Below, in pieces: positions 50,767 through 61,778 of a stretch of DNA of 64,000 nt (within the stretch, counting starts at the first letter, position 1; each line of letters begins with the position of its first letter). Position numbers and translations under genes: made by a program. Below the pieces are notes generated by a model. It ran no database searches. It saw only the letters and a list, made by a program, of their open reading frames with translations, and was not told the origin of the DNA. Origin of the DNA: Dysgonomonas mossii DSM 22836 (lineage in GTDB: Bacteria > Bacteroidota > Bacteroidia > Bacteroidales > Dysgonomonadaceae); the NCBI RefSeq assembly GCF_000213575.1, contig NZ_GL892004.1, forward strand, positions 434,001 through 498,000. Direction: 5' to 3'.

Positions 50767-52353
50767 ATGAATATGAAGAAGACATTGGCTATTGCTGTTT
50801 TAGCCCTGTGTAGTACCTCGCATGTCTTTGCAGGAGGTATTCTTACCAATACGAATCAGAGTGCGCATTTCATCAGAATGGTTGCTCGTGATGCATCTGT
50901 ACAAATAGACGCCGCTTATACAAATCCTGCGGGGCTTGTAAAACTTAACGATGGTTTCCATTTCTCTTTTTCCAATCAGAGTGCTTTTCAAACAAGAACA
51001 ATAACTTCCACTTTTGCTCCATTTGCAGGGTTTGGTGGTGATGCTACAAAAAGCTTTAAGGGAACAGCTTCAGCTCCGATTATTCCTAGTATTCAGGCTG
51101 CATACAAAAAAGGCAAATGGGTGCTTTCCGGAAATATTGCAGTGACAGGCGGCGGCGGTAAGGCTACATTTAATGATGGGTTGCCTTCTTTCGAATCAAC
51201 TATAGCAATGTTGCCGGGTTTGCTTGCTGCAAGCGGAATCACTACAAATAATTATTCGGTAGATGCATATATGCGTGGATCGTCATTTATATATGGTGCT
51301 CAGATTGGAGGTAGTTATGCTATCAATAATATGTTTTCGGTATATGGCGGTTTTCGTCTTAATATAGTAAATAACAGATACGAGGGACATTTGAGAAATA
51401 TATCTTTTAACCCTCAACACGCCATGTTAAATCCTACTGGAGGCATGATGTCTGCTCAAACCTTTTTTAATGATGCTGCTTCGTTGGCAAAAGGAACTGC
51501 TGCAAACCTGAATCCTTTTATCGAAAGTGGAGCCGGTGCATACACTGTGGGACAACTTGTTACTGCAGGAAAGCTGTCGCAAGCGATGGCCGACCAACTA
51601 AGGGCAGGGTTGAATATTGGAAATGCCGAGCAGTTTAATCAAATGCAGATACAGCAGGTTCAGGCGGGATATGTAATTGCAGGGCAGGCGTACGAAAATA
51701 ATGCAAAAGCTGTAGCTGATAAAAATCTTGATTCATCACAATCCGGATGGGGTATTTCTCCTATTCTTGGTTTCAACTTTAGCTATAATAACCTGAATGT
51801 CGGTATGAAATATGAATTTCGTACAGCTCTCAACGTAGAGAATAAAACCAAAGTGGATGATACAGGCTTGTTTAAAGATGGAGTAAATACTCCTCACGAT
51901 ATTCCTGCTCTATTCACAGTAGGAGCTTCCTATCAGATTACACCGAAGCTGTTGGCAAGTGTTGGTTATCACCACTTTTTCGACTCGGATGCTAAAATGG
52001 CAGACGATAAACAAAAGCATATAAACGGAGGTACAAATGAATATTTATTTGGAGCCGAATATAAAATAGATGACATGTTCTTGGTAAGTGCCGGAGGACA
52101 AATCACCCGCTATGGCGTAAAAGATGAGTATCAGAGAGATTTAAGTTTCTCTATCAACTCATATTCTATAGGTTTAGGTGGTGCGGTAAATGTTGCCAAA
52201 AACGTTCTTATAAATGTAGGTTATTTCTGGACAACATATTCAGACTGGACAGTAAATAAAGAGAAATATTTAAGCTCTGCAGATTTACCGGGTAAAGACG
52301 TATTTTCACGTACAAACAAGGTATTTGCTGCGGGAGTGGACTTTTCATTCTAA
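50767..52353 (+). CDS. OmpP1/FadL family outer-membrane transporter
   Basis: 528 residues. The signal peptide ends near HVFAGG (about residue 22). The opening GGILTNTNQSAHFIRMVARDAS and AAYTNPAGLVKL are the hallmark of FadL/TodX-type 14-strand barrels, whose N-terminal hatch plugs the pore. Many aromatic beta-strands lead to the terminal Phe in FAAGVDFSF. It imports long-chain fatty acids or other hydrophobic compounds. It is a strong single-gene unit with a consensus promoter and a GC-rich terminator. Confidence 0.92.
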   Translation: MNMKKTLAIAVLALCSTSHVFAGGILTNTNQSAHFIRMVARDASVQIDAAYTNPAGLVKLNDGFHFSFSNQSAFQTRTITSTFAPFAGFGGDATKSFKGTASAPIIPSIQAAYKKGKWVLSGNIAVTGGGGKATFNDGLPSFESTIAMLPGLLAASGITTNNYSVDAYMRGSSFIYGAQIGGSYAINNMFSVYGGFRLNIVNNRYEGHLRNISFNPQHAMLNPTGGMMSAQTFFNDAASLAKGTAANLNPFIESGAGAYTVGQLVTAGKLSQAMADQLRAGLNIGNAEQFNQMQIQQVQAGYVIAGQAYENNAKAVADKNLDSSQSGWGISPILGFNFSYNNLNVGMKYEFRTALNVENKTKVDDTGLFKDGVNTPHDIPALFTVGASYQITPKLLASVGYHHFFDSDAKMADDKQKHINGGTNEYLFGAEYKIDDMFLVSAGGQITRYGVKDEYQRDLSFSINSYSIGLGGAVNVAKNVLINVGYFWTTYSDWTVNKEKYLSSADLPGKDVFSRTNKVFAAGVDFSF

Positions 52354-52388
52354 CAGAAGCATTTTATAAAAACTACGGAATTTTAGTG

Positions 52389-52425
52389 GCAAGATGGAAT
52401 ATTCACGTTCCATCTTGCTTTTTTT
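52389..52425 (+). terminator. Strong terminator of the FadL-type gene
   Basis: GCAAGATGGAA (52389-52399) pairs with TTCCATCTTGC (52408-52418) around an 8-base loop, then seven T. Confidence 0.95.
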
Positions 52426-52446
52426 GTTCAATTTTCTTTTCAAATA

Positions 52447-52478
52447 TTTGTGTAATTAGCTGATTATGTCTACATTTG
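52447..52478 (+). promoter_or_regulatory. Promoter of the str operon
   Basis: TTTG (52447-52450), 20 bases, then TACATTTG (52471-52478). The predicted leader of about 135 bases before rpsL contains a hairpin. Confidence 0.65.
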
Positions 52479-52512
52479 CAACCCGAATAATGCATGAAAA
52501 GGGCTTGTTCTG

Positions 52513-52534
52513 ATGGCAATATGTTGATTGTCAT
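52513..52534 (+). promoter_or_regulatory. Hairpin in the rpsL leader
   Basis: ATGGCAAT (52513-52520) and ATTGTCAT (52527-52534) pair (one G-U) around ATGTTG. Confidence 0.4.
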
Positions 52535-52620
52535 TCGAATAGCGTTCGTTTCTTGTGTTATTTGCTAATTAAATGTATAATTAAAAACTGAATTTTAAAA
52601 GTTCAAAAGATTAAAACAAC

Positions 52621-53034
52621 ATGCCTACAATTCAACAATTAGTAAGAAAAGGACGGGCGGTTTTGGTTGAAAAGAGTAAGTCTCGTGCATTGGATGCATG
52701 TCCTCAACGTAGAGGTGTTTGTATCCGTGTATATACAACAACTCCTAAAAAACCTAACTCAGCGATGCGTAAGGTAGCACGTGTGCGTTTAACAAATTCA
52801 AAAGAAGTGAATGCTTATATACCTGGAGAAGGTCACAATTTGCAAGAGCACTCAATTGTACTTGTTAGAGGTGGTCGTGTGAAAGACCTTCCGGGTGTTC
52901 GTTACCACATTGTACGTGGAACATTGGATACTGCAGGAGTAAATGGTCGTACACAACGCCGCTCTAAATACGGAGCAAAACGTCCTAAACCGGGAGCACC
53001 AGCGGCAGCTGCAGCTAAGGGTAAGAAAAAATAA
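52621..53034 (+). CDS. rpsL: Ribosomal protein S12
   Basis: 137 residues; the decoding-site protein of the small subunit. The conserved [10 protein letters not shown] and [13 protein letters not shown] loops are intact, with Lys43, Lys44 and Lys88, so no streptomycin-resistance substitution is present at these sites. An Ala/Lys-rich tail follows. It opens the str cluster, behind a promoter and a 135-base leader. Confidence 0.98.
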   Translation: MPTIQQLVRKGRAVLVEKSKSRALDACPQRRGVCIRVYTTTPKKPNSAMRKVARVRLTNSKEVNAYIPGEGHNLQEHSIVLVRGGRVKDLPGVRYHIVRGTLDTAGVNGRTQRRSKYGAKRPKPGAPAAAAAKGKKK

Positions 53035-53050
53035 TTACCTGAGGCAATCC

Positions 53051-53091
53051 CTTTAACCGAGATTTTTAATTAAGTATTAAAACGGTTTAAG
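53051..53091 (+). promoter_or_regulatory. Bulged 16-bp hairpin between rpsL and rpsG
   Basis: CTTTAACCG (53051-53059) pairs with CGGTTTAAG (53083-53091; one mismatch). Inside, TTTTAAT (53064-53070) pairs with ATTAAAA (53076-53082) around TAAGT; AGAT bulges on the 5' side. It lies in the 163-base gap before rpsG, at the place where S7 controls translation in E. coli. Confidence 0.55.
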
Positions 53092-53197
53092 TTTATTGGA
53101 TAGGCTATATATAGGTTGAGTAAATAGTTCGGCGGAACTTTTGAAGGCATCTAAAATTGGCAACCAAAAACAAAAACAAAATTTTTTAGTAAAAAAA

Positions 53198-53674
53198 ATG
53201 AGAAAAGCAAAACCAAAGAAAAGACAGATCCTCCCGGATCCTGTTTTCGGTGATGTAAAGGTTACAAAGTTTGTTAACCACTTAATGTATGATGGTAAAA
53301 AATCTACTGCATTCGATATCTTCTATACTGCATTGGAGATCGTGAAGAAGAAATTACCAAACGACGAAAAAACTGCTCTCGAGATATGGAAAGCAGCTCT
53401 AGATAATGTAACTCCTCAAGTAGAAGTGAAGTCACGCCGTGTAGGTGGTGCAACATTTCAGGTTCCTACCGAAATTCGCCCAGACCGCAAAGAATCTATC
53501 TGTATGAAAAATCTTATCCTTTATGCTCGCAAGAGAGGTGGTAAGACTATGGCAGACAAATTAGGCGCAGAAATCTCAGATGCATACAACAATCAAGGAG
53601 GCGCATTCAAAAGAAAAGAAGATATGCATAGAATGGCTGAAGCTAACCGTGCATTCGCTCATTTCAGATTCTAA
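53198..53674 (+). CDS. rpsG: Ribosomal protein S7
   Basis: 158 residues from ATG 53198 ([15 protein letters not shown]), the normal S7 start. A TTG 57 bases upstream would add 19 residues unlike the family and is rejected. S7 nucleates the head of the 30S subunit by binding 16S r[19 protein letters not shown] is its conserved centre. It is separated from rpsL by a structured gap and from fusA by 23 bases. Confidence 0.97.
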   Translation: MRKAKPKKRQILPDPVFGDVKVTKFVNHLMYDGKKSTAFDIFYTALEIVKKKLPNDEKTALEIWKAALDNVTPQVEVKSRRVGGATFQVPTEIRPDRKESICMKNLILYARKRGGKTMADKLGAEISDAYNNQGGAFKRKEDMHRMAEANRAFAHFRF

Positions 53675-53697
53675 CAAAAAGGAAGAGTTAAAAAACA

Positions 53698-55821
53698 ATG
53701 GCAAAGGTTAATGACAGTTTAAAGAATACAAGAAATATAGGCATCATGGCGCACATCGATGCCGGTAAAACCACTACATCTGAACGTATCCTGTTTTATA
53801 CCGGTCTTACACATAAGATTGGAGAAGTACATGATGGCGCTGCCACTATGGACTGGATGGAGCAAGAGCAAGAAAGGGGTATTACTATTACATCTGCCGC
53901 TACCACAGCAAGCTGGAAGTATGACAATGAAATGTTTAAGATCAACTTGATCGATACTCCCGGACACGTTGACTTTACAGTAGAGGTAGAGCGTTCACTC
54001 CGTATTCTTGATGGAGCAATTGCTGCTTACGATGCTGTAAGTGGTGTTGAACCTCAGTCGGAAACAGTATGGCGTCAGGCTGACAAATACGATGTTCCTC
54101 GTATGTGTTATGTAAATAAAATGGACCGTTCGGGAGCAGATTTCTTTGAAGTGGTACGCCAAATAAAAGAAATGTTGAATGGTAACCCATGTCCGGTTCA
54201 GATTCCGATTGGAGCAGAAGAACACTTCAAGGGAATCATCGACCTTATCAAAATGAAGGCGATGTACTGGCATGATGAAACAATGGGTGCAGACTACGAG
54301 TTGGACGAAATTCCTTCCGAATATCTAGCTGAAGCTCAAGAATGGAGAGAGAAAATGCTTGAAAAAGCTGCAGAATGTGATGAAACGTTGATGGAAAAAT
54401 TCTTTGATGATCCGTCTTCAATCACAGAAGAAGAAATTATCGCAGCACTACGCATCGGTACTCTTTCTATGCAGATCAATCCAATGTTGTGTGGTTCTTC
54501 TTTCAAAAATAAAGGAGTTCAACCGTTATTGGATGCTGTATGTAAATTCTTGCCTAGCCCAATAGATACAGTAGCTATCGAAGGTACAGACCCAAGAACA
54601 GGAGCTACTATCGTTCGTCACCCAAGCCCAAGTGAGCCAATGGCTGCTTTGGCATTCAAAATCGCAACAGACCCATTCGTAGGACGCTTGTGTTTCTTCC
54701 GTGTTTATTCGGGAGAATTAGCAGCCGGATCGTATGTTTATAACAGCCGCTCTGAGAAGAAAGAACGTATCTCACGTTTGTTCCAGATGCACTCTAACAA
54801 ACAAAATCCGAAAGAAGTAATTGGTTGTGGAGATATAGGTGCAGGTGTAGGATTTAAAGATATTCGTACAGGTGATACACTATGTGACGAAAACAATCCT
54901 ATCGTACTTGAATCTATGGACTTCCCAGAACCGGTTATTGGTATCGCTGTTGAGCCGATCACTCAAAAAGATGTGGATAAATTGGCTACAGGATTAGGAA
55001 AACTTGCAGAAGAAGATCCAACATTCCGTGTTCATACCGATCAGGATTCAGGACAGACTATTATCGAAGGTATGGGTGAGCTTCACCTTGAAATTATCAT
55101 CGACCGTCTGAAACGTGAATTTAAGGTTGAATGTAATCAAGGTCGTCCTCAGGTATCATATAAAGAAGCAATTACTCAAACTGTTGATCTTCGTGAGGTT
55201 TACAAAAAACAAACCGGGGGTCGTGGTAAGTTTGCCGATATTATTGTTAAAGTTGGTCCAACAGATCCAGGATTTGAAGGAGAACTTCAATTTATCGATG
55301 AAGTGAAAGGTGGTAACGTTCCTAAGGAATTTATCCCTTCAGTTCAGAAAGGATTTGCAGCTGCAATGAAGAATGGTGTGCTTGCAGGATATGCGTTAGA
55401 TAAACTGAAAGTTGTGCTTGTTGATGGTTCTTACCATACAGTAGACTCTGACCAGTTGTCTTTCGAGCTTTGTGCTAAGCTTGCTTTCAGAAATGCATGT
55501 GAGAAAGCCGGACCTACATTGCAAGAGCCTATCATGAAACTGGAAGTAGTAACTCCGGAAGAAAGCATGGGTGATGTGATTTCTGACCTAAACAAACGTC
55601 GTGGTCAGGTAGAAGGTATGGAGTCTAGCCGTTCAGGTGCACGTATCGTGAAAGCTAAAGTGCCATTGGCAGAAATGTTTGGATATGTGACTTCTTTGAG
55701 AACAATCACTTCGGGTAGAGCAACGTCAGCGATGACATTCTCTCACTACGAAGAAGTTTCGCCATCTATCGCACGTCAGGTATTAACTGAGGTTAAAGGT
55801 CGCGTTGATTTGATCAAATAA
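53698..55821 (+). CDS. fusA: Elongation factor G
   Basis: The GTPase that drives ribosome translocation. 707 residues with G1 [10 protein letters not shown] (about 18-27), G3 DTPGHVDF and G4 NKMDRSG, then the five-domain architecture ending in domain V ([17 protein letters not shown]). It is canonical for the str operon. Unlike in many phyla, no tuf gene follows; a hairpin lies between it and rpsJ. Confidence 0.98.
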   Translation: MAKVNDSLKNTRNIGIMAHIDAGKTTTSERILFYTGLTHKIGEVHDGAATMDWMEQEQERGITITSAATTASWKYDNEMFKINLIDTPGHVDFTVEVERSLRILDGAIAAYDAVSGVEPQSETVWRQADKYDVPRMCYVNKMDRSGADFFEVVRQIKEMLNGNPCPVQIPIGAEEHFKGIIDLIKMKAMYWHDETMGADYELDEIPSEYLAEAQEWREKMLEKAAECDETLMEKFFDDPSSITEEEIIAALRIGTLSMQINPMLCGSSFKNKGVQPLLDAVCKFLPSPIDTVAIEGTDPRTGATIVRHPSPSEPMAALAFKIATDPFVGRLCFFRVYSGELAAGSYVYNSRSEKKERISRLFQMHSNKQNPKEVIGCGDIGAGVGFKDIRTGDTLCDENNPIVLESMDFPEPVIGIAVEPITQKDVDKLATGLGKLAEEDPTFRVHTDQDSGQTIIEGMGELHLEIIIDRLKREFKVECNQGRPQVSYKEAITQTVDLREVYKKQTGGRGKFADIIVKVGPTDPGFEGELQFIDEVKGGNVPKEFIPSVQKGFAAAMKNGVLAGYALDKLKVVLVDGSYHTVDSDQLSFELCAKLAFRNACEKAGPTLQEPIMKLEVVTPEESMGDVISDLNKRRGQVEGMESSRSGARIVKAKVPLAEMFGYVTSLRTITSGRATSAMTFSHYEEVSPSIARQVLTEVKGRVDLIK

Positions 55822-55827
55822 TAAAAG

Positions 55828-55870
55828 AGACTGCAATTAGTAAATGACTCTTAATTGCAGTCTTTAATAT
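55828..55870 (+). terminator. 12-bp hairpin between fusA and rpsJ
   Basis: AGACTGCAATTA (55828-55839) pairs with TAATTGCAGTCT (55852-55863) around a 12-base loop; TTAATATTTTT follows. It may terminate or attenuate the str transcript. Confidence 0.65.
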
Positions 55871-55912
55871 TTTTATATAGAATTTATTTTAATAATTAAC
55901 TAAAAACAAAAG

Positions 55913-56218
55913 ATGAGTCAAAAGATTAGAATTAAACTGAAATCGTACGATTACACATTGGTAGACAAATCTGCTGAGAAAATCGTGAAAACAGTGAAAG
56001 CAACAGGTGCAGTAGTAAGCGGTCCAATTCCGTTACCAACTCACAAACGTATTTTTACTGTTAACCGTTCAACTTTCGTAAACAAGAAATCTCGTGAGCA
56101 GTTCGAACTATCTTCTTATAAGAGATTGATCGATATCTACAGCTCAACAGCAAAAACTGTAGATGCACTCATGAAGCTGGAATTGCCAAGTGGTGTAGAA
56201 GTAGAAATCAAAGTTTGA
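55913..56218 (+). CDS. rpsJ: Ribosomal protein S10
   Basis: 101 residues. [21 protein letters not shown] and [18 protein letters not shown] are diagnostic. It is a 30S head protein and also the NusE component of antitermination. It starts the S10 cluster, 91 bases after fusA. No clear TAnnTTTG box lies in that gap. Confidence 0.98.
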   Translation: MSQKIRIKLKSYDYTLVDKSAEKIVKTVKATGAVVSGPIPLPTHKRIFTVNRSTFVNKKSREQFELSSYKRLIDIYSSTAKTVDALMKLELPSGVEVEIKV

Positions 56219-56256
56219 TGAAAATTTATATTAGTTTAAATAAATAATTTAGAGAA

Positions 56257-56877
56257 ATGCCAGGATTATTAGGAAAGAAAATCGGAATGACATCCGTATT
56301 CAGTGCCGAGGGAAAAAATATTCCATGCACTGTAGTCGAAGTGGGTCCTTGTGTTGTTACTCAGGTTAAAACATCTGAAAAAGATGGTTACGAGGCTGTA
56401 CAGATAGGCTTTGTTGAAAAGAAAGACAAGCATACCAGTAAGCCCGAAATCGGCCATTTTAAGAAAGCCGGAGTTGCACCTCAAAGACACTTGGCCGAGT
56501 TCAAGTATGAAGAGAAATACAATCTAGGAGACGTTATTACAGTAGACGGAATGTTCTCAATGGACGACCCTTTTATTGACGTAACTGGAGTGTCGAAAGG
56601 TAAAGGTTTCCAAGGGGTTGTTAAACGCCATGGTTTCCGTGGGGTAGGTGAAGCTACTCTAGGACAACATAACCGTCTTCGTGCTCCGGGTTCTATCGGA
56701 GCTTGTTCGTACCCTGCAAAGGTGTTTAAAGGAACAAGAATGGGTGGTCAGATGGGTAACAAACAAGTTACTGTTCAAAACCTTGTGATTATTAAAATAA
56801 TTCCGGAACATAATCTTTTATTAATAAAAGGTTCAGTACCGGGAAGTAAAGGTTCAATCGTTAGAATAGAAAGATAA
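56257..56877 (+). CDS. rplC: Ribosomal protein L3
   Basis: 206 residues beginning [12 protein letters not shown], with [19 protein letters not shown] and [16 protein letters not shown]3 helps form the peptidyl-transferase centre. Its stop TAA shares one base with the rplD ATG (TAATG), so the two are coupled. Confidence 0.98.
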   Translation: MPGLLGKKIGMTSVFSAEGKNIPCTVVEVGPCVVTQVKTSEKDGYEAVQIGFVEKKDKHTSKPEIGHFKKAGVAPQRHLAEFKYEEKYNLGDVITVDGMFSMDDPFIDVTGVSKGKGFQGVVKRHGFRGVGEATLGQHNRLRAPGSIGACSYPAKVFKGTRMGGQMGNKQVTVQNLVIIKIIPEHNLLLIKGSVPGSKGSIVRIER

Positions 56878-57509
56878 TGGAACTGAGTGTATTAGATAAA
56901 AACGGTAAAGAAACCGGTAAAAAAGTAGCGTTGAATGATGCTATTTATGCAATTGAGCCTAACGATCATGTTCTTTGGTTGGACGTGAAACTATATCTTG
57001 CGAATCAACGTCAAGGTACTCACAAAACTAAAGAAAGAAGTGAGTTGTCAGGAAGTACACGTAAGTTGATCCGTCAGAAAGGTGGAGGTGGTGCTCGCCG
57101 TGGTGATATCAAATCACCTATATTGGTTGGTGGAGCGCGTGTATTTGGTCCAAAACCAAGAGACTACGGCTTCAAATTGAACAAAAAAGTAAGAGTACTT
57201 GCTCGTAAATCTGCCCTTGCTGCTAAAGCAAAAGAAAATCAAATTTTGGTAGTTGAAGACTTGTCTTTCGACTCTCCAAAAACTAAAGATTTTGTAGCAT
57301 TGGCTAAAAATTTGCAAGTGGCTGATAAAAAGATACTTCTAGTTTTGCCAGACCAAAATAAAAATGTATATTTGTCGGCTCGTAATTTAGAAAGAGTAAA
57401 AGTTGTAAAAGCTTCTGATTTAAACACTTACTCAATACTTAACTGTACAAGTCTAGTATTGGCTGAGTCTTCGGTTGCTATTATAGATAATCTTTTATTA
57501 AAAGCATAA
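56877..57509 (+). CDS. rplD: Ribosomal protein L4
   Basis: 210 residues with the exit-tunnel loop region [22 protein letters not shown]. In enterobacteria L4 represses the S10 operon through the leader; no similar leader is obvious here. The rplW start follows 12 bases later. Confidence 0.97.
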   Translation: MELSVLDKNGKETGKKVALNDAIYAIEPNDHVLWLDVKLYLANQRQGTHKTKERSELSGSTRKLIRQKGGGGARRGDIKSPILVGGARVFGPKPRDYGFKLNKKVRVLARKSALAAKAKENQILVVEDLSFDSPKTKDFVALAKNLQVADKKILLVLPDQNKNVYLSARNLERVKVVKASDLNTYSILNCTSLVLAESSVAIIDNLLLKA

Positions 57510-57521
57510 GGAGAGAATACT

Positions 57522-57815
57522 ATGGGAATTTTGATAAAACCAATTTTAACAGAAAAGCAAACCGCGATTTCAGAAAAGTTTCCGAATCGTTACGGTTTTC
57601 GTGTTGCTCCAAGTGCAAACAAAGTGGAGATTAAGAACGCAGTAGAAGAGCTTTATGGCGTAACAGTTAAGTCTGTAAATACAATTAACTACTCCGGAAA
57701 GCTAAAAAGCCGTTACACAAAAGCTGGTGTGATAAAAGGTAAGACTCCTGCATTCAAGAAAGCAATAATCACCCTGAAAGAAGGTGAAAGTATAGACTTT
57801 TTTAGTAATATCTAA
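57522..57815 (+). CDS. rplW: Ribosomal protein L23
   Basis: 97 residues; LIKPILTEKQTAISEKF and RYGFRVAPSANKVEIKNAVEELYGV identify it. It lies at the exit tunnel and docks trigger factor and SRP. It sits in canonical order 12 bases after rplD and 7 bases before rplB. Confidence 0.97.
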   Translation: MGILIKPILTEKQTAISEKFPNRYGFRVAPSANKVEIKNAVEELYGVTVKSVNTINYSGKLKSRYTKAGVIKGKTPAFKKAIITLKEGESIDFFSNI

Positions 57816-57822
57816 ATAAAAA

Positions 57823-58647
57823 ATGGCAGTACGTAAATTAAAGCCCACAACACCGGGGCAGAGACACAAAATTATTGGTACATTCCAAGAAATCACTGCA
57901 AGTGTACCAGAAAAATCCCTTGTAGTCGGTAAAAAAGCGTCTGGTGGCCGTAACAATACCGGTAAGATGACTATGCGTTATCTCGGCGGCGGTCATAAGA
58001 GAAAATTCAGGCTTATAGACTTCAAGAGAACGAAAGACGGAATTCCAGCCACTGTAAAAACAATCGAATATGATCCGAACCGTTCGGCTCGTATCGCTTT
58101 GTTGTATTATGTAGACGGAGCTAAAACTTATATCTTAGCACCAGAAGGTTTGGAAGTAGGTCAAACAGTGGTATCCGGAGCTGATGCTGCTCCTGAGGTT
58201 GGTAATGCATTGCCTTTGGCAAAAATTCCAATCGGTACAGTTGTTCATAATATCGAACTTCGTCCAGGTCAGGGAGCTAAAATGGTTCGTTCGGCAGGTG
58301 CTTTTGCACAGTTAACTTCTCGCGAAGGAAACTACGCAATCATAAGAATGCCTTCAGGCGAAACACGTAAGATCCTTTCTACATGTAAAGCTACTATCGG
58401 TAGTGTAGGAAACTCAGATCACGGACTAGAGAAATCAGGTAAAGCCGGTCGTTCTCGTTGGCTAGGCCGCCGTCCTCACAACCGAGGTGTAGTAATGAAC
58501 CCTGTCGATCACCCAATGGGTGGTGGTGAAGGTCGTGCTTCAGGAGGTCACCCACGTTCACGTAAAGGATTGTACGCTAAGGGTCTCAAAACTAGAGCTC
58601 CTAAGAAACATTCTTCTAAGTACATAATCGAAAGAAGAAAAAAATAA
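57823..58647 (+). CDS. rplB: Ribosomal protein L2
   Basis: 274 residues, with [17 protein letters not shown] carrying the catalytic-site His, and [13 protein letters not shown]2 is needed for subunit joining and peptidyl transfer. Order and spacing in the cluster are canonical. Confidence 0.98.
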   Translation: MAVRKLKPTTPGQRHKIIGTFQEITASVPEKSLVVGKKASGGRNNTGKMTMRYLGGGHKRKFRLIDFKRTKDGIPATVKTIEYDPNRSARIALLYYVDGAKTYILAPEGLEVGQTVVSGADAAPEVGNALPLAKIPIGTVVHNIELRPGQGAKMVRSAGAFAQLTSREGNYAIIRMPSGETRKILSTCKATIGSVGNSDHGLEKSGKAGRSRWLGRRPHNRGVVMNPVDHPMGGGEGRASGGHPRSRKGLYAKGLKTRAPKKHSSKYIIERRKK

Positions 58648-58672
58648 TAACCTGATTAATCAATAGAAAATT

Positions 58673-58942
58673 ATGAGTCGTTCGTTAAAAAAAGGCCCGT
58701 ATATTAATGTTAAGCTTGAGAAAAAAGTCTTGGCCATGAATGAGTCAGGTAAGAAAGCTGTGGTTAAGACATGGGCAAGAGCTTCAATGATATCCCCCGA
58801 CTTTGTAGGTCATACTATTGCTGTTCACAACGGAAATAAATTTATTCCTGTATATGTGACAGAAAACATGGTAGGGCACAAGTTAGGAGAATTCTCTCTT
58901 ACACGCACATTCCGTGGACACGGAGGTAATAAGAAAAAATAA
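58673..58942 (+). CDS. rpsS: Ribosomal protein S19
   Basis: 89 residues: [19 protein letters not shown] and [18 protein letters not shown] are diagnostic. It is a 30S head protein that contacts the A-site finger. It lies 25 bases after rplB and 42 bases before rplV. Confidence 0.98.
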   Translation: MSRSLKKGPYINVKLEKKVLAMNESGKKAVVKTWARASMISPDFVGHTIAVHNGNKFIPVYVTENMVGHKLGEFSLTRTFRGHGGNKKK

Positions 58943-58984
58943 TTGGAGCAGAAGCCAGTAAATTAATAAAAAGTAAACATTAAA

Positions 58985-59392
58985 ATGGGTAAAAGAAAAC
59001 ATATAGTAGCTGAAGCAAGAAAAGAAGCTAAAAAGACTATTGCTTTCGCCAAGCTAAATGATGTTCCTACTTCTCCACGCAAAATGCGCCTTGTTGTCGA
59101 CATGATACGTGGAATGGAAGCATTTAGAGCTCTTGGTGTATTGAAATACTCAAATAAAGAAGCTGCTGCAAGAATAGAAAAATTGTTACGCTCTGCTATC
59201 GCCAACTGGGAAGCAAAAAATGAGCGTAAAGCAGAAAGTGGAGAGTTGTATGTATCATTGGTAAACGTAGATGGTGGAGCCATGCTGAAAAGAATGCGTC
59301 CAGCTCCGCAGGGAAGAGGTTACAGAATACGTAAACGTTCAAATCATGTGACCCTTCACGTAGATACACTTAATAAAGAAAATCAAAATTAA
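58985..59392 (+). CDS. rplV: Ribosomal protein L22
   Basis: 135 residues; [18 protein letters not shown] and the beta-hairpin end [21 protein letters not shown], which lines the exit tunnel and is a macrolide-resistance site. No insertion or deletion is seen in the hairpin. It lies 7 bases before rpsC. Confidence 0.97.
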   Translation: MGKRKHIVAEARKEAKKTIAFAKLNDVPTSPRKMRLVVDMIRGMEAFRALGVLKYSNKEAAARIEKLLRSAIANWEAKNERKAESGELYVSLVNVDGGAMLKRMRPAPQGRGYRIRKRSNHVTLHVDTLNKENQN

Positions 59393-59399
59393 TTAGCAG

Positions 59400-60152
59400 A
59401 TGGGACAAAAAGTTAATCCAATAGCAAATCGTTTAGGTATCATCCGTGGATGGGATTCTAATTGGTATGGAGGCAAAAGATATGGAAATACTTTGTTGGA
59501 AGACAGCAAAATCCGTAAATATCTGAATGCCCGTCTGGCTAAAGCTAGTGTATCTCGCATCGTTATCGAAAGAACTTTGAAACTTGTAACTATCACAGTT
59601 TGTACAGCTCGTCCGGGTATTATCATCGGTAAAGGCGGACAAGAAGTAGACAAGCTGAAAGAAGAGTTGAAGAAGATTACAGATAAAGATATCCAAATCA
59701 ACATTTTTGAAATCAAAAAACCAGAGTTGGACGCAGTTATCGTTGCCAACAATGTAGCCCGTCAGGTAGAAGGTAAAATCGCTTACCGTCGTGCTATCAA
59801 AATGGCAATTGCTTCAACAATGAGAATGGGTGCAGAAGGTATCAAAATTCAAATATCAGGTCGTCTGAATGGTGCTGAAATGGCTCGTTCCGAAATGTAC
59901 AAAGAAGGGCGTACACCACTTCATACATTCCGTGCCGATATTGATTATGCACATGCCGAAGCACTAACAAAAGTTGGTTTGATTGGTATTAAAGTATGGA
60001 TTTGCCGTGGAGAAGTTTACGGTAAGAAAGACCTTGCTCCTTCATTCACAGCTGCCAAAGATGGTGGACACTCTGGTAACAGAGGTGGAGACAACCGTCG
60101 CAACGACAGAGGTGACCAAGGAAAAGGTTTCAAGAGAAATAAGAGAAAGTAA
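59400..60152 (+). CDS. rpsC: Ribosomal protein S3
   Basis: 250 residues: [20 protein letters not shown], the KH domain with [13 protein letters not shown], and the S3 C-terminal domain. A Gly/Arg/Asn/Asp-rich tail (about 220-250) is longer than in E. coli and is common in Bacteroidetes. S3 is part of the mRNA entry helicase. Confidence 0.97.
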   Translation: MGQKVNPIANRLGIIRGWDSNWYGGKRYGNTLLEDSKIRKYLNARLAKASVSRIVIERTLKLVTITVCTARPGIIIGKGGQEVDKLKEELKKITDKDIQINIFEIKKPELDAVIVANNVARQVEGKIAYRRAIKMAIASTMRMGAEGIKIQISGRLNGAEMARSEMYKEGRTPLHTFRADIDYAHAEALTKVGLIGIKVWICRGEVYGKKDLAPSFTAAKDGGHSGNRGGDNRRNDRGDQGKGFKRNKRK

Positions 60153-60173
60153 TTAAAAAACGTTTGAAGTAAA

Positions 60174-60605
60174 ATGTTACAACCGAAGAAAACAAAATTC
60201 AGAAGACAGCAAAAAGGTCGTATGAAAGGCATTGCTCAAAGAGGGCATGAATTGGCTTTCGGTTCATTTGGCATCAAAACCCTGGAAAACAAATGGATCA
60301 CAGGACGCCAAATCGAAGCGGCTCGTATTGCAGTAACTCGTTACATGCAGCGTCAAGGACAAGTTTGGGTTAGAATTTTCCCTGACAAACCTATCACTAA
60401 GAAACCTGCCGAAGTACGTATGGGTAAAGGTAAGGGATCGCCGGAAGGTTTCGTTGCACCCGTTACACCAGGAAGAATCATATTCGAAATCGAAGGTGTA
60501 TCTTATGATGTGGCAAAAGAAGCATTGCGCCTAGCAGCACAAAAGCTTCCTGTGACTACAAAATTTGTAGTTCGCAGAGATTATGACTTAACTCAAAACG
60601 CTTAA
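60174..60605 (+). CDS. rplP: Ribosomal protein L16
   Basis: 143 residues: [19 protein letters not shown] and [16 protein letters not shown]. It is needed for A-site tRNA positioning and is the conserved Arg-hydroxylation region in other bacteria. Canonical order, with rpmC 5 bases later. Confidence 0.98.
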   Translation: MLQPKKTKFRRQQKGRMKGIAQRGHELAFGSFGIKTLENKWITGRQIEAARIAVTRYMQRQGQVWVRIFPDKPITKKPAEVRMGKGKGSPEGFVAPVTPGRIIFEIEGVSYDVAKEALRLAAQKLPVTTKFVVRRDYDLTQNA

Positions 60606-60610
60606 GAAGT

Positions 60611-60805
60611 ATGAAAATTGCAGAAGTAAGAGAGCTTTCGGACAAAGAATTGAATGAAAGACTAGATGCTGAAAGAACAGCGTTAGACCAAATGGTGTTA
60701 AACCACAGTGTATCTCCATTGGACAATCCGACTAAGATTAAAGAAAAACGTCGCGATATCGCACGTTTCCTTACAGAGTTGCGCCAAAGAGAACTAAAAA
60801 AATAA
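60611..60805 (+). CDS. rpmC: Ribosomal protein L29
   Basis: 64 residues; MKIAEVRELSDKELNERL and the helical tail ARFLTELRQREL are typical. It lies near the exit tunnel by L23. Five bases after rplP and 10 before rpsQ. Confidence 0.96.
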   Translation: MKIAEVRELSDKELNERLDAERTALDQMVLNHSVSPLDNPTKIKEKRRDIARFLTELRQRELKK

Positions 60806-60815
60806 TTAAGAGCTG

Positions 60816-61073
60816 ATGGAAACGAGAAATTTAAGAAAAGAAAGATTCGGGGTCGTTTTCAGTAACAAGATGGATAAAACCATCACTGTGGCTGTAAAAT
60901 GGAAAGAAAAACACCCTATTTATGGAAAATTCGTTAACAAAACGAAGAAATATCACGCTCACGACGAAAAAAACGAGTGCAACATTGGCGACACAGTACG
61001 TATTATGGAAACTCGTCCGTTGAGTAAAACAAAGAGATGGAGATTAATAGAAATAATCGAAAGGGCTAAATAA
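60816..61073 (+). CDS. rpsQ: Ribosomal protein S17
   Basis: 85 residues with [20 protein letters not shown] and [21 protein letters not shown] primary 16S-binding protein. The rplN start follows 2 bases after its stop. Confidence 0.97.
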   Translation: METRNLRKERFGVVFSNKMDKTITVAVKWKEKHPIYGKFVNKTKKYHAHDEKNECNIGDTVRIMETRPLSKTKRWRLIEIIERAK

Positions 61074-61075
61074 TT

Positions 61076-61441
61076 ATGATACAACAAGAATCAAGACTAG
61101 TAGTTACTGATAACAGTGGAGCTAGAGAATGCTTATGTATCCGCGTATTAGGCGGTACAAGAAGACGTTATGCGTCTGTAGGGGATGTGATTGTGGTTGC
61201 TATCAAGAATGTAATCCCTTCGAGTGATATTAAGAAAGGTGCTGTAACAAAAGCAATGATCGTACGTACAAAAAAAGAAATCCGTCGTGCAGATGGTTCT
61301 TATATACGTTTCGACGACAATGCTTGTGTATTGCTAAACGCAGCAGGTGATATCAGAGGAAGCCGTATTTTCGGACCGGTTGCTCGCGAACTTCGCGCAA
61401 CAAACATGAAAATCGTTTCATTGGCACCAGAGGTACTATAA
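61076..61441 (+). CDS. rplN: Ribosomal protein L14
   Basis: 121 residues; [19 protein letters not shown] and the C-terminal [22 protein letters not shown] are diagnostic. It forms an inter-subunit bridge. It begins the spc part of the cluster with no visible promoter of its own. Confidence 0.98.
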   Translation: MIQQESRLVVTDNSGARECLCIRVLGGTRRRYASVGDVIVVAIKNVIPSSDIKKGAVTKAMIVRTKKEIRRADGSYIRFDDNACVLLNAAGDIRGSRIFGPVARELRATNMKIVSLAPEVL

Positions 61442-61460
61442 TTCAAAAAACTAAAAAGCA

Positions 61461-61778
61461 ATGAGTAAATTACATATCAAAAAAGGCGATATAGTTTATG
61501 TGAATACTGGTGTCGATAAAGGTAAAACCGGTCGTGTGTTGAGAGTCTTTGTAGAAAAACAACGCGCTATCGTAGAAGGCCTTAACATGGTATCGAAACA
61601 TACTAAGCCTAATGCTAAAAGTCCTCAAGGAGGAATTGAAAAGAAAGAAGCTGCTATCCATATCTCTAACCTGAACGTAGTAGACCCTAAAACAGGAAAA
61701 CCTACACGTGTGGGCCGTAAAGAAGTAGATGGTAAGCTAGTACGTTACGCTAAAAAATCAGGGGAGGAAATTAAATAA
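61461..61778 (+). CDS. rplX: Ribosomal protein L24
   Basis: 105 residues with a KOW motif ([19 protein letters not shown]) and [11 protein letters not shown]. It starts 50S assembly. Its stop TAA shares a base with the rplE ATG. Confidence 0.97.
   Translation: MSKLHIKKGDIVYVNTGVDKGKTGRVLRVFVEKQRAIVEGLNMVSKHTKPNAKSPQGGIEKKEAAIHISNLNVVDPKTGKPTRVGRKEVDGKLVRYAKKSGEEIK

Noticed and set aside
53141-53197. Upstream TTG extension of rpsG
   Set aside because: The 19 added residues are unlike S7, and the ATG at 53198 gives the exact family start.
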